Shown here in pieces: positions 1 to 10,619 of a stretch of DNA of 64,000 nucleotides. The stretch is from Fusarium oxysporum f. sp. lycopersici 4287 (Eukaryota; Ascomycota; Sordariomycetes; Hypocreales; Nectriaceae), in assembly GCF_000149955.1 (NCBI RefSeq), contig NC_030990.1, positions 1 to 64,000 on the forward strand, read 5' to 3'. The translations under genes and the position numbers were made by a program. How positions within the stretch are numbered: the first letter of the stretch is position 1; each line of letters opens with the position of its first letter. Below the pieces are notes generated by a model. The model was not told where the DNA came from, did not search any database, and saw nothing but the letters and a program-made list of their open reading frames with translations.

Positions 1-189
1 TTTTTTATTAGGGAAAATATAAGGCAAAGATACTAGATAGTAACTAGTTAAAAATAGGAAACGTAATGTGTTTCTACTTATAATTCTTAAGTAAGGGCGG
101 TCTATAACTCTATTGGCACAGTTGTGTCTAGCTCATAATTAAAGCATGGTCAAAAGCCTAGCCAGATCTTATGCACTGTACAAGAGGAT

Positions 190-1760
190 TCTGAGAAACT
201 CTCGGGCTATAAACAACTAACTTCAGCAGATTGCTTATTCGGGGCCACATACCGGCATGAGTCTTCAACACCTGACTGTGCAAACTGTGATCAGTCACAG
301 CTTGTACAACGAGGGCTACGCGCTTTGAATAGCCCTGTTATACACTATGGTGCAATAGCTTCCGGCAACCAAATTATTGAGGACAGTATAACACGAGACA
401 AGCTTTCCGATGAGTTAGATGTTATTTGTTTTGAAATGGAAGTCGCGGGGTTGATGAATGTTGGCCGATGACTTTCAGTTCGAGGCATTTGCGACTACTC
501 GGATTCCCATAAGACGAAAAAATGGCAAAAATATACTGCAGCAACCGCCGTGGCATATGTGAGAGAGTTCTTGGGGGATTTCCCGTCTGCCACGGTTTCC
601 AAAACATGGAGTCTACTCGGGACCCCTAGGCATAGCAGCTACAGGAGCTCTACAAAGACAGAAACTAAAAAGCCGGTCTTAAGGCTTTCTACACAAGCAA
701 TCATCCACGATACGACTAGGATTAAGGAAACAAAAGGCAGACTTCTACCAGATTGCTATTCCTAGGTTTTCCATACTAAATAATTTAAGACCTGGCGCCA
801 AGGCCATGATCGCAGACTGCTCTAGATCAAGGGAGACCCTAGGAAAGGAAAGATGATGCTCCTTTATGGCATTATAGATCATCTTAATAAGCTAATACCA
901 ACCCCTATCTCTTATTAATTCTGCTAAGCCACAGAAAGTCACCAGAATATTACTACAGCTGTTCTTCGAGCTCTCATCTAGAGTCTTGCCTACTAATATT
1001 AGAGTCTAATATCCCATATTCAAGAGGAATTTAATATCATAGGCGAGAAAACATTCACGAAATTAAACCCCTAGAAAGTTTTATCAGGAATCTTTAGGCA
1101 TATAATAATAGATAGCAAAAGTCAGGCCCTAGAGGGCACCATAATCATCATTAATACCCTTAACAAATACACCCACGAGAAAATAAAGTCTTCTTCGGCT
1201 TATCATAGAACACTGGCACATGCAGACGCTCAAGTCAGGTGGATTATTTCAAGCCGCAATTAGGTAGAATTTGAGGAGGCCTTTATACGCGATTCACTCA
1301 CTTCACGTCAGGTCATTCTGTCTCATAAGTATAACAAGGAGACTAAGGACTATATTAAAGATGACATTTAGCAATTTATTTAATTTAAAGTAAATAAGCT
1401 AATAAAGTACCAGTCACTAAAAAAGCGGTTAATTATAGCACAGGTCTGCAATCTCTTTAATAAAAAGTCTGGCAATACCTTCCTCTGGGTAGCTCTTATC
1501 TTTAGAAAGTTAATAAATAGTAAGATTAATGGCTGGCTGATACCTGAGAAGTTGAATGAATTTCTATCTGGCTTATAGGATCTTTATAAGTGCATAATGC
1601 AAGACGTCGAAGACTCCGGTCATCCATCATAATGCAAAGACGTTTTGGCAGTTGCCGCGCTTGTTCATCGTCTAATATCACTGGCAGAACTATCATCCAG
1701 TTCCAGAATATATATGTATTGTAGTGGCTATGCTCTTTCGACAAGACGTGTAGTAAATGG
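190..1760 (+). pseudogene. Decayed PNP-NACHT (fungal NLR-like) gene
   Basis: Conceptual translation gives the signature of a nucleoside-phosphorylase-like N-terminal domain (around 340-570, reading VIHYGAIASGNQ, then CFEMEVAGLMN and [10 protein letters not shown]). This is followed by a NACHT P-loop-like stretch (around 810-890, IKGDPRKGKMMLLYGIID), a WIISSRN-like segment near 1240 and INGWLIPEKLNEF near 1525. Family members are intracellular STAND proteins implicated in non-self recognition. The frame is broken by many stops, most at TAA/TAG, and the region is AT-rich, which fits RIP. No repeat domain is visible downstream. The 5' end may extend left of the window. The family call is firm; the exact boundaries are not. 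Confidence 0.8.
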
Positions 1761-2210
1761 AAGGCCATATCTATCATTTACCTGAATTGTGCGGTTACGA
1801 ACCTCCTCCTTCTGTTTCTTATCTTTGCGAATACAATATGTAGCCCATGTCACTAAGATCGCAGAGACAACCCCACCTATAATCCCTCCAATTAGACGTC
1901 CATGCTTCTCCCAGACTGACTCGCCGGCTATTTCTCCTACAGAACTAATTGTTGATAACCTTTTAACTGGTAACAATTTCAAAACTTCAAGAGCCGGCCT
2001 TTTAACACTGGTAACAGTATGGGATTCAGTCTGATAAATAGCCCTAGTGCGATCTTCTCCTAGATTAGTTGGGAACGTATGCGTGCCTTATGAAATATTT
2101 TTACCTGGAGTCTTCTCAACTATTATGGCCCCATAAGCTTGTTTATAATATATGAAAAGCCCGATAAAGAATAATAATAACCTGGAATCCATTCTTGTTT
2201 TAAGTCGCAT
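1728..2210 (-). pseudogene. Single-pass membrane protein relic with one in-frame stop
   Basis: From an ATG at 2210 the frame encodes an N-terminal signal-like hydrophobic stretch (LLLFFIGLFIYY), then a TAA at codon 41, and continues open for about 120 codons. The later part has a second hydrophobic segment (GGIIGGVVSAILVTWATYCI) followed by a basic tail (RKDKKQKEE). The layout suggests a type I membrane protein with a short cytosolic tail. The stop would be CAA before a C-to-T change in a CpA context, as RIP produces. The 3' end overlaps the end of the NLR relic on the other strand. No family is recognised. Confidence 0.5.
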
Positions 2211-3435
2211 TGTATATTAGATCGGAAGGCGATATAATACTGCTGTCTTTAAATTGGGTTTGGAGCTTAATGTGTTTCTTCGAATGAGGTCTTGCTTTAA
2301 AAAGATAAAGCGAGAAAAGTGGAAATAGTTCAGGAATTAATACATACCTCATTTAGTATTATTATACACTGTTATGATGTTAACGCTGCAGTATTTCCGT
2401 AATATAACGGAAGTTTAGCCTTCTAGCTTAAATAATTGTTTTTGCCTTATGATCTGATCCTTATACCAGCAGTTAATTGGTTGCAATTTGGTCGGGTGAC
2501 AGAACTCAGCCGTCCTGAGGATGCTTTGGCTTGGTTTGGTTTAATTTATAGCGCCCCTGGAACAGCGTGGCTTGGTGGCTTGGAATGGAATATCTCAGGG
2601 GGGCTTACGGCAACTAGAGAATAATAAAGCTCTATCCCCTAATATCTAGTAATGCAAGAAGTCTAACAGTTTGGCCTATGTGAGGCGGAATATGCCGTTA
2701 GACGTCAAAGCTGCACTTAAAGCAAGGCACTAACAGTCAAACTATAATTCAGCCGCATGGGCTCGATTCCTCTGCGCCACACTAGTGGCTGCGATCCAGA
2801 GGTTAGAAATCAATCAGCTGAGCATTCATAGGTTATTATCAGTGGGGCTGTCTCTAAAGCGGCGTTAAGCCGAAAATTGGATGTAACTATAGCCGGTTTA
2901 ATCTGCTTACTACGTAGTAAAGTTGGCACCTAGCTATTTAGATAAGCCTAGTGGCGTGGTCATAAGGCAATACTGCATTAGTGGCTTTCAGCTACGAGCC
3001 AACTTGGCTCCAGGCCCCCTTCGATCATTCAGACTAGTGCTTGAGGTTTGCGCCACAATTGGGCTAGCATGTCATCAACCGGGATTGAAGTCCAGGAAAA
3101 CATCCTTTGAAGCCGTACAGATACTCAGTGAAAATGAATAGATTATTTATACGATTATCAGTTTTACCTTTTAGATATACAGTATAGTCATTGGCTAACT
3201 TATCTGATCAACTCGCTTTTCCTATATGTTACTCTAAAGATCAAGGTAAAAACAAAACTACCGAAGGCAAGATAAAGGCAAACGACGTCCAAAATGGTCC
3301 TGCATTCTTAAATACAGGTACAGCACCACTAGAAGACGTTGTGGTCATGGTCGAAGATGGCCCAAAGACCAATGTCGAAGCAGGCCCTTCTTTTGCCTCA
3401 GTACTTGCTGGCATTGTGGTTATCGGAGCCGAGCT
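2211..3435. other. Gene-poor AT-rich stretch
   Basis: No recognisable gene. A short open frame on the plus strand (3191-3466, no ATG start) carries a hydrophobic stretch near its end and runs into the 3' end of the next minus-strand gene; nothing supports it as real. The 2690-3130 part is less AT-rich and may be a worn repeat, but I cannot identify it. Confidence 0.4.
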
Positions 3436-4171
3436 CTACCAGATAGTTATTAATAAATGGATGTAGTAAACTGATTTTGCACTTACCACCAGAGCAGATG
3501 TAAATGCAGTGACCGCTGCGCAATTTTGAAATTCCCAGATACGAGATGTAATAGGCGTTTTCCCAAGACACGACGAGCTTCCATCAATTTCGCAAACTGA
3601 GGCCAGAGAAATCATGGAACTCTCACATCTGCAACTAGTATAATCCACGGGCTTGGTATAAGAAGATGAACAGGCGTCTGTAGCTTTGCTTAGCTGGTAG
3701 CAGCTCTCAGCAATGGTTTGGCAGGTGTCTTGATCTAAGGTTCTTGTTGGTTCAGCAATGCTGGCGGTGGTGATATCCTTTGGGAGATAAGGACCGCAAG
3801 CATCCTGCCAATTCGCGATTTCTGTCTCAAAATCACTATCGAATGAATCGGACAATGCGCACTGTCTAAATTCTCCCTCGCACCTAAATCCCACTGGTCA
3901 ATGCTAGTTCACGTCTGATAATAATGAGTAATAACATCTGTTCTTACCCTACATAGGCGTCTAGGACTTCCTGCGTGCAGAAGCAGTCAATTGATTCCTG
4001 CTTTCCCGTGACAAGATTACACTTTTTTAGAATGCCACCAAGACTGTCACAGCTTGGGAAACTCGTTATGTTCCCTACGCAGCTGCTTGGGCGCAGAGAC
4101 ATTGCAAAGGTCTCTGTAAGTGTGCTCATAAAAGCAGCAACAACGGCAAATAATTGCATATAAAGGAGCAT
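3436..4171 (-). CDS. Small cysteine-rich secreted protein (CFEM-like spacing uncertain)
   Basis: Two exons, 4171-3948 and 3883-3436, joined across a 64-nt intron (GTAAGA donor, TTTAG acceptor) to give DAYVGCEGEF. About 223 residues. The N-terminus is a good signal peptide (MLLYMQLFAVVAAFMSTL, then TETFA). The mature part has many cysteines (SCVGN, PSCDS, KKCNL, CFCTQ, GCEGEFRQC, DACGPYL, TCQTIAESC, SCRCES), like fungal secreted Cys-rich proteins of unknown function. The C-terminus is hydrophobic (AAVTAFTSALVVSA), so a GPI anchor is possible. A second in-frame ATG (residue 5) could be the true start. It could act as a surface protein or effector, but that is only inference. Confidence 0.6.
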
Positions 4172-4655
4172 TTCAATTACTCTGAGAATAACACTGGTGC
4201 TTCATCAAATGCCGTCTCCTGAACTACCTTATATGTCCATTGTCGGTTGGGGCCGTGAATTGAGGCTAAGCAACGGCTAGACAGACTGGAGGTTGGTGGG
4301 CCCTAAAATCTAAGCCATGGCTTGGCCACATGACACTATTGTGAGTAGGTCCAGGACTTCAACTAAAGTTAGGGTTGCATTGTGGCTTGGAAAGCTTGGA
4401 CATAGGACGAACGGATTGAGAGCGGACTATTGAAGGCTGAGACCAGTCCTTGAGGCTAAACGGCCGCACGGTCCGGCAAGTTCCATAATCCAAGTAATCA
4501 TTCGGCATATGTTCCATTTTTTGGATTCTGCCTAGCATTCAGCCCAACGATATTCGAATGACGAATTCTATAAGTCCCTTTAGCCTCCATTTGAAGTGCA
4601 TTACTCTGACGAATGACCAGAAGTCCCATGCTTCCTTCACTTTGCACGCTCAATC
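4172..4655. other. Divergent intergenic region
   Basis: Lies between the minus-strand secreted protein and the plus-strand membrane protein, so it should contain both promoters. No RNA gene or repeat was recognised. Confidence 0.4.
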
Positions 4656-6344
4656 ATGGCTCAGGAATCCTTTGGATGGCTCTCTGAGGCCTTAAAGTGG
4701 CCCTCTCTTATAGTCTTTGGTTTATTTGATATTGCTCTCGCAATCACAATTATCATTCTGACCGCTAAATCATCTACTGAGCATGGATTTGTAACAATCC
4801 CCTCACGCAACACCACCTCGAGCAGCTCGCTGGCTCCTGTCCGTTTCAACGTCTCATTGGATCTTGGCATTCTTTGGACCGCACTGCCCAGTTTTGTCTT
4901 CGCTCTCTTTGCCGCCTACTGGGCCTGGATAGCCTGCGCTATTGCAGAACGTCAACCTTACGTTGAATTGCGCTCAAGAGGAGGTGCCGAAGCAAGGAAA
5001 TCGATCTTGCTAGATTATCGCGTCACTCCAGTGGTTTTCCGCTGGTGGTCGGCATTTCGAAAATCCCACGGAACAGTTGGGGCGATGACATTGCTATCGG
5101 TGCTGTTGACCTATATTACAGCGCCCTTGGCTGCGCGTCTGTTGACGCCTCAAGTCGTTTCAGTATCGAAGACACTGCCAATTACATATGACACTGAGTT
5201 TAGTGACAGCAACATTAACTCAACTATTGATTGGCAGCCGATTTTGAATGTTGTCGCAGCTACGTTGCTCTATCGAGGCAAAAGTATTGCTTGGACAGAC
5301 GACCAGTACGCCTTTCGCCCGTTCTCCAACCATTCGATCGTACCAGCATCAGCCGACATCGAGGCAGAAACCACTGCTTTTGCCGCTTATGTTAATTGCG
5401 TAGTAGTTAAGGATTACACTATCACCTCAAATGGAGATTCTAGCTCGAGTCAGGGTACTGTTATCGTATCTGGAGACGACAGAGGGTGTAGTTTTCGTCA
5501 GAAATTCGGAGTCGCAAGTACGCAAAAAACATACTTGAAGAGCACTTCAGTCATTGATTGCTCTGCTCAAGCGTACTACAGTCGTTTAGTCTTCACAGCT
5601 GGGGTGTATTCTTCTTCAGCCTCCAACCTACTCGACGATATCAGTGTCATCTCCTGTGCAACAGGATATCGCCAAGTCGACGGCAACTTGAAGGTTTCCA
5701 CACTGGCTATGTCTCCAACCATTCAATTATTTGATGAGACAGGCCAGCCAGATACTAGCCGGCCAACTCTCTGGAGAATTTTTGAGCAAGGAATCCTTGG
5801 GCCAGTCACCTTCAATCCAAAAGCAAAATCATCCACTTCAGACATGGGTGATTTGATATTACAATATGCCCAAAAATTGCAACCTTCGAATCCATTAAGC
5901 CCGGAGGTATTGATTCGATCAATATCAACTATCTTTACTGCCACATACCTCAATGGCGTAGGATCTCACGGCTTTAGTTCGCTTTCGAACCCTGAAGCCA
6001 GCACGGGTAAAGCTTTTATCCCCACGACCCGCCTATTCGTCGTTCCGTGGGTGGCGTATGTCATTCTTATATTTTTACTTATCGCTCTCTGTTTCCTTAT
6101 ATGGGCGTTTTTCTACGTCTATAAAAGACCTAGCATCTTGACTGAGGAACCTGAAGGTCTTTTATCAGCCGCGGCAATTTTGAGCGAGAGTGACCTTCTT
6201 CGTATTATTTTGAGCATTCGCAAGGAGCCAGGTTTTGATGGCAATCTACGCGACAGAGGCAAAAAGCACTCTGAAGTGATGGACAGGAAGTGGACAGCGA
6301 CGAAGGATGATGAACATGGTCAATGGGTTATATCACCGATTTAA
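4656..6344 (+). CDS. DUF3433-like multi-pass membrane protein
   Basis: A single 562-residue open frame with no intron. Hydrophobic segments lie near residues 14-37 (LIVFGLFDIALAITIIILTA), 70-95 (ILWTALPSFVFALFAAYWAW), 140-165 and 460-485 (VAYVILIFLLIALCFLIWAF). The motif RQPYVELRSRGGAEA followed by LLDYR matches the fungal DUF3433 family of unknown function. Many family members are about twice this length with a duplicated layout, so this may be a half-length form. The segment between the third and fourth membrane helices has several potential N-glycosylation sites. No neighbour indicates a role. Confidence 0.7.
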   Translation: MAQESFGWLSEALKWPSLIVFGLFDIALAITIIILTAKSSTEHGFVTIPSRNTTSSSSLAPVRFNVSLDLGILWTALPSFVFALFAAYWAWIACAIAERQPYVELRSRGGAEARKSILLDYRVTPVVFRWWSAFRKSHGTVGAMTLLSVLLTYITAPLAARLLTPQVVSVSKTLPITYDTEFSDSNINSTIDWQPILNVVAATLLYRGKSIAWTDDQYAFRPFSNHSIVPASADIEAETTAFAAYVNCVVVKDYTITSNGDSSSSQGTVIVSGDDRGCSFRQKFGVASTQKTYLKSTSVIDCSAQAYYSRLVFTAGVYSSSASNLLDDISVISCATGYRQVDGNLKVSTLAMSPTIQLFDETGQPDTSRPTLWRIFEQGILGPVTFNPKAKSSTSDMGDLILQYAQKLQPSNPLSPEVLIRSISTIFTATYLNGVGSHGFSSLSNPEASTGKAFIPTTRLFVVPWVAYVILIFLLIALCFLIWAFFYVYKRPSILTEEPEGLLSAAAILSESDLLRIILSIRKEPGFDGNLRDRGKKHSEVMDRKWTATKDDEHGQWVISPI

Positions 6345-6639
6345 CTTGGGTTCGTGTGCTGTGGTGGCTCTTGGCAAGCAAAAACCAGAAACACACATGT
6401 GGCCTTCAAGATACTGAGCCAGATCTTGACGGAAGAACTGCTTCAATGTCACGCACTGTCAATAGATGTGTTTGATTTCTTTTCCGCTCGTGTATTCTGT
6501 TTGTTTTAGTACAATGTCCTTGCTTTTGCGTTGCTGGTTATTATGATACGCCGTATTCTCGATGGATCCTTATTAAGTTAGGTTAAAGGCCATTAGCTCA
6601 GAATGGCAACACAAAGCGGCAAATTGTGCTACTGTTCTA

Positions 6640-6683
6640 ACGTATTTCACCGTCACCCCGTACACCCCCCCACCCCGCACACC
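6640..6683 (+). repeat. Left terminal inverted repeat of the Fot-like element
   Basis: 44 bp, identical to the reverse complement of 8453-8496. It contains C-runs of 4, 7 and 4, so the opposite strand is rich in guanine runs. Confidence 0.93.
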
Positions 6684-6771
6684 TCAACACCATCGACGCG
6701 TCATCAATATCAGCCACTTTATTTACGTCTATAAAATTCAAATTAAATCCTTTTTTTTTCTGTTAACGGAA

Positions 6772-8388
6772 ATGGATTCGCAACTATCAGATTATGAATA
6801 TAGGATGAGATTGGCAGTAGAGGACCAAAAATTGATTGGATTGCGAGCTTCGGCGCGAAAACAGTCGATCAAGGTATCGACTTTAAGAGATCGTTGCGCC
6901 GGAGCCCAAGACATCACAACGGCACGTCAGAAAGACTTGTCGCTAACGGTCATACAGGAGGAAGACCTTGTGAACTATATTATCGAGAGAGAGCGTGCTT
7001 TTCAGCCGCTGACGAAGCAGAAAATACACGACTTTGCACAAGCTTTGGCAACGGTCAACGGGGACATCTCGTATCTCGGCAAGAACTGGGTCGATAGGTT
7101 CATATCACGCCATCAGACAATAGAAATGAAGCCATCGAGAGTCATAGATGCCGCGAGGAAGCGTTGCGTCACGAAGGAGACGCTTACGGAGTACTATGAC
7201 GGTCTCAGCTATGTTATCGAGTCCAAAAACATCACACGGCAATATTCGTATAACGTCGACGAGACTGGGGTCCAACTTGGGGAAACCAACGGCGGGACTG
7301 TGGCCGGGACCGTCATGACATCTAGTTCAGAGCGTATAAAGTCAGACAATTCGACTTGGAGCTCGATATTGGAGTCTATATCAGCAGACGGACGGCGTCT
7401 TACCCCGACTGTCATTTTTACCGGCGAAAACCTCCAAGGACAGTGGTTTCCGGGCATTTTCCCTGATTGGAAATACACTACGAGTCCTACGGGTTGGTCC
7501 AACGCTGATATCTTCCTTAAATGGTTCATGGAGGTATTTATACCTAAGACTACGCCGTCAGACCCGTCCCAATGGAGACTTTTAGTCCTGGACCAGCATA
7601 AGTCACATATAACAGCAGAACTGATGAAAAAGGCTTGGTTGAACAAGATTTGGCTCTCTTGGTTACCCTCACATTCTTCACATATTACACAGCCGCTCGA
7701 TGTTGCCGTATTTGGACCGTTAAAACGGTACTATCGCCAATTGACCCGATTTTGGGCGTCATACGAAGCGACCTCACCACATCAGCAACAACTATTCCTA
7801 AAAGCTTATGAAGAGGCTTCCCGGAAAGCCCTGACTCGGAGGAACATAATGAGTGGCTTTTTAGCCACTGGTCTCTTCCCAATCAATATACAGAAGGCGT
7901 TAAAGTCTTTGAAGCCCAAGGAGAAGAAACGCAAGTCATTTGAGGGGCCTATAACACCAAGGAAGCGGCAGGTAGTTGCCGAGACCGTGTGGGGAACGCC
8001 TCAAGGAAGTCATGATATTGAAAAACAGCTCCAAGAGGCTCAAAAGAACGGAAATCCCTCGATTCGCGACTTCAATTGTATCCTGAAGAAGGCGATGAAA
8101 TCTATTGAGCAGAAGAACAGTCAAATACAGCGTCTAGAAGAGGAAAAGGCCGTACTAAAGGCGTCAGCGGCAGCAAAAGCTCCCACAGGTCGAGTCCCCG
8201 TTCAATTTGACCCAAACCAAGCTTTTCCTGAGATTGAACAGATCATCACAGCACGAGATCAAGCCGAGAAGAATATATTACATCAGGTCGAGGAAAACAG
8301 GCGCAAACCACGTAGAAAAAAGCCGCCAAAAACATTAACGGTTGAGAGAACGTTCTTTAATCAGTATTCAAAGTCTCAGAATAATTGA
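6772..8388 (+). CDS. Pogo/Fot-type DDE transposase
   Basis: 538 residues, intact. An N-terminal helix-turn-helix region resembling the Tc5/CENP-B type DNA-binding fold precedes WVDRFISRH near residue 107. The DDE_1 catalytic core shows NVDETG (D163), LLVLDQHKSH (D274) and SHITQPLDVAVFGPLKR (D310). The 35-residue gap between the second and third acids fits DD35D pogo/Fot enzymes. A charged coiled-coil-like tail follows near residues 440-470. It would cut and rejoin the terminal repeats in the nucleus. Nothing in the frame argues against activity. Confidence 0.93.
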   Translation: MDSQLSDYEYRMRLAVEDQKLIGLRASARKQSIKVSTLRDRCAGAQDITTARQKDLSLTVIQEEDLVNYIIERERAFQPLTKQKIHDFAQALATVNGDISYLGKNWVDRFISRHQTIEMKPSRVIDAARKRCVTKETLTEYYDGLSYVIESKNITRQYSYNVDETGVQLGETNGGTVAGTVMTSSSERIKSDNSTWSSILESISADGRRLTPTVIFTGENLQGQWFPGIFPDWKYTTSPTGWSNADIFLKWFMEVFIPKTTPSDPSQWRLLVLDQHKSHITAELMKKAWLNKIWLSWLPSHSSHITQPLDVAVFGPLKRYYRQLTRFWASYEATSPHQQQLFLKAYEEASRKALTRRNIMSGFLATGLFPINIQKALKSLKPKEKKRKSFEGPITPRKRQVVAETVWGTPQGSHDIEKQLQEAQKNGNPSIRDFNCILKKAMKSIEQKNSQIQRLEEEKAVLKASAAAKAPTGRVPVQFDPNQAFPEIEQIITARDQAEKNILHQVEENRRKPRRKKPPKTLTVERTFFNQYSKSQNN

Positions 8389-8452
8389 ATAAATACTCGT
8401 AGCTGTGTAATTGATTGAAGTCATCTACAGATTCCGTTATAAGGTCATCACG

Positions 8453-8496
8453 GGTGTGCGGGGTGGGGGGGTGTACGGGGTGACGGTGAAATACGT
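8453..8496 (-). repeat. Right terminal inverted repeat of the Fot-like element
   Basis: 44 bp, exact reverse complement of 6640-6683, followed by the duplicated TA at 8497-8498. Confidence 0.93.
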
Positions 8497-9339
8497 TAAT
8501 GTCAATGATGGGCTGCCTATGTGATATCACCGGGCTGTCGTCTATAGATTAGTAAAACAAAATATTCTGCGCCTTAACGGCTCCCTCATATAAGTTATAT
8601 TATAGCCAGTAGACCTGTCACTCGAGCGGCCACCAATGCCAATTGAGCTATCGGTCGACGATGGGACTATCCCCGTAGCTTTAGTTGTTAGCAGTAGTCC
8701 AGGCCAAACTCTCGCGACACATTGCGTGTCGTAGTCCTATTTGAAATCTTTCTTAAACAGAGTAATCTGTAAATGGTCCTAGACAATAATATCGATCATA
8801 TGTTCAATGTCGCACTCTTGAGGGACTTATTGTAATTACCCGATTTAATAAAAAAATGGGTATTGTGCAGAGTAGAAAGACTGTGAGCATAACTGCAAAA
8901 CTCCTCCATCTGCTAATCGTATACAAAATATCACTTGCCATCATTAAAGGCCCTATCCAATTTCGTAAATATAAATCCAACAATTTAAAGAGCGAGGGAT
9001 GGTTTATAATATCTTCTACAACTCAAATCTTTGAATATTTATTGAAGATATAGGCAATTACAGCCAGTCAGAGTTAGGGCAAAAGCATGCTATCCTGGGC
9101 AGGGCTAAATATAAATCTTTCTTAAATTATAAACAGGCTAATACTCCTGAATAGAGACCTTTTGCACTGCCAGTTAGCTGTCGATTGGTGTCTGTGCTGG
9201 ACCTCACAGACTGTAGAAAGTCTACATCTATTAAGTACTTGCTAAGACGACTTTAATAACCATAAAGATATATCCTAAGATGATATAGAGATAATAACAT
9301 GTAGTTAAACTATTATAGCATTAAAACCTTCTATATGAG
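8497..9339. other. AT-rich intergenic stretch
   Basis: No gene recognised. A 65-codon open frame at 8856-9053 has no family features. A tRNA A-box-like string on the minus strand near 8640-8660 has no matching B-box or acceptor stem. Confidence 0.4.
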
Positions 9340-10619
9340 TTAGTTAGCTATATTGCCCCAACTTCTCTTTAACACGTCTCTCAAGCTATCTTTATATGCA
9401 TTCTGGAATCTTTCATCCAACTTCAGAAAGTCGATGGCATTTCCAGCTAGCATCATTGCACGTTGTTCCATTGACAGAAACTCAGAGAGTGTTCCGTTGG
9501 ATGTCAACATCTTGCCTGCTTCAGGAACTTCGCCAAGGGGGAAAGGATAGTCGCTTCCCATGAGAATGCGATCCACTCTTATCTTCTTGCAGAGGTATGC
9601 AAGGAGATCTGGGTCATGGACCAGGCTGTCTATCCAGAGATTGTCGCCTGAGCTAAGGTGATCTGAAGGACTTCGGCCACCTGCTCTTGAAGCGACCAAG
9701 TCTGGCCTGCAATTGTATCCGTGTTCAATTCTTCCCATCAGAGTTGGGAATGCTCCTCCCGCGTGAGCAAAGCAAAAACGCAACCGTGGGTATCGCAGTA
9801 GGAGCCCGGAGGATGTCAAGGCCAGCATCGATAGGGCTGTCTCACAGGGCCTAGTAATCGATCAGTCATTCTCTTGATTAAATACACCCCCTCGGTTACA
9901 TACATTCCAATCAGCCATGAAGACCAATATTGACCCCATCGATGTTCATTCTCTCTGAGCAGTGAGTATCCCAGTGGATGGACAAAAACTGGCATATCTA
10001 ACTCTTGGCAGGCAGCCCAAAATGGGTCCAATCTAGAATCGTCAAGGTTCATTTCACCGATCGTAGTTCCAATTTCGACGCCCTTTAGTCCGAGGGTATA
10101 TTTTGCTCTCTTCAGCTCTTCAACAGATGCTTGCACATCTTGCAGTGGAACCGTCGCAAGACCAACAAATCTGGTCGGGTATTCTGTGCACACCTGTGAC
10201 AGGTGATCATTGAGTGCTCGGGCCAACTGGGCGACCATTTTGCCTGGCTTGTCGTAGAAGAACAGGACCGGAACTGTACTCAATACCTGGACATGGACGC
10301 CAGACCGGTCCATATCCCTTAAGCGTACTTCCGGGTCAAAACAATTGTCTTGGACGGTTCGGAAATGTTTGGAATCGACATAGATATCAACGGACTCTCC
10401 ATCCACGATCGACGGCTTTAGTTCAATCCATGAGTCCGACCGTGTTCCATTTTGTTCAGAGTCAGACAGCTGTGGCAAAGTCCGTGGCATGACATGTGTA
10501 TGTAGATCGATACGATAGAAGCTATTGTTAGTCATCCCAGCCGAGTGCCCGTCCCCAGCATCGATGCCCTTGAGGCACCCGTTGTACTGCTTTGTCATTG
10601 TCAACGAGTCAATTGCCAT
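9340..10619 (-). CDS. ACMSD-type amidohydrolase (2-amino-3-carboxymuconate-6-semialdehyde decarboxylase)
   Basis: Two exons, 10619-9904 and 9850-9340. A 53-nt intron (GTATGT donor, TACTAG acceptor) joins [14 protein letters not shown]. About 408 residues. It has the amidohydrolase-2 metal ligands: [10 protein letters not shown] (H40, H42), a later FVHPLG, FAHAGG and [13 protein letters not shown] removes CO2 from 2-amino-3-carboxymuconate semialdehyde, the ring-opened product of 3-hydroxyanthranilate, so quinolinate does not form. HAAO and an aldehyde dehydrogenase follow on the same strand and catalyse the steps before and after, which supports this over a gamma-resorcylate decarboxylase. 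The open frame extends upstream of the ATG, so an alternative start is possible. Confidence 0.82.

Larger units (their letters stand above)
6640..8496 (+). mobile_element. Fot/pogo-type DNA transposon, apparently complete
   Basis: A 1857-bp element bounded by perfect 44-bp terminal inverted repeats (6640-6683 and 8453-8496) that begin ACGTATTTCACC. TA dinucleotides flank both ends (6638-6639 and 8497-8498), the target duplication expected for Tc1/mariner/pogo elements. It contains one uninterrupted transposase gene. The size, transposase length and TA target match the Fot family of Fusarium. Perfect repeats and an open transposase suggest recent insertion, and it shows no RIP-like damage although the NLR relic nearby does. 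Confidence 0.93.

Noticed and set aside
3191..3466. 91-codon plus-strand frame with a hydrophobic end.
   Set aside because: No ATG start, no recognised family, and it overlaps the 3' end of a better-supported minus-strand gene.
8635..8670. tRNA-like A-box on the minus strand (TAGCTCAATTGGC).
   Set aside because: No B-box, anticodon arm or acceptor pairing follows; probably chance or a worn fragment.
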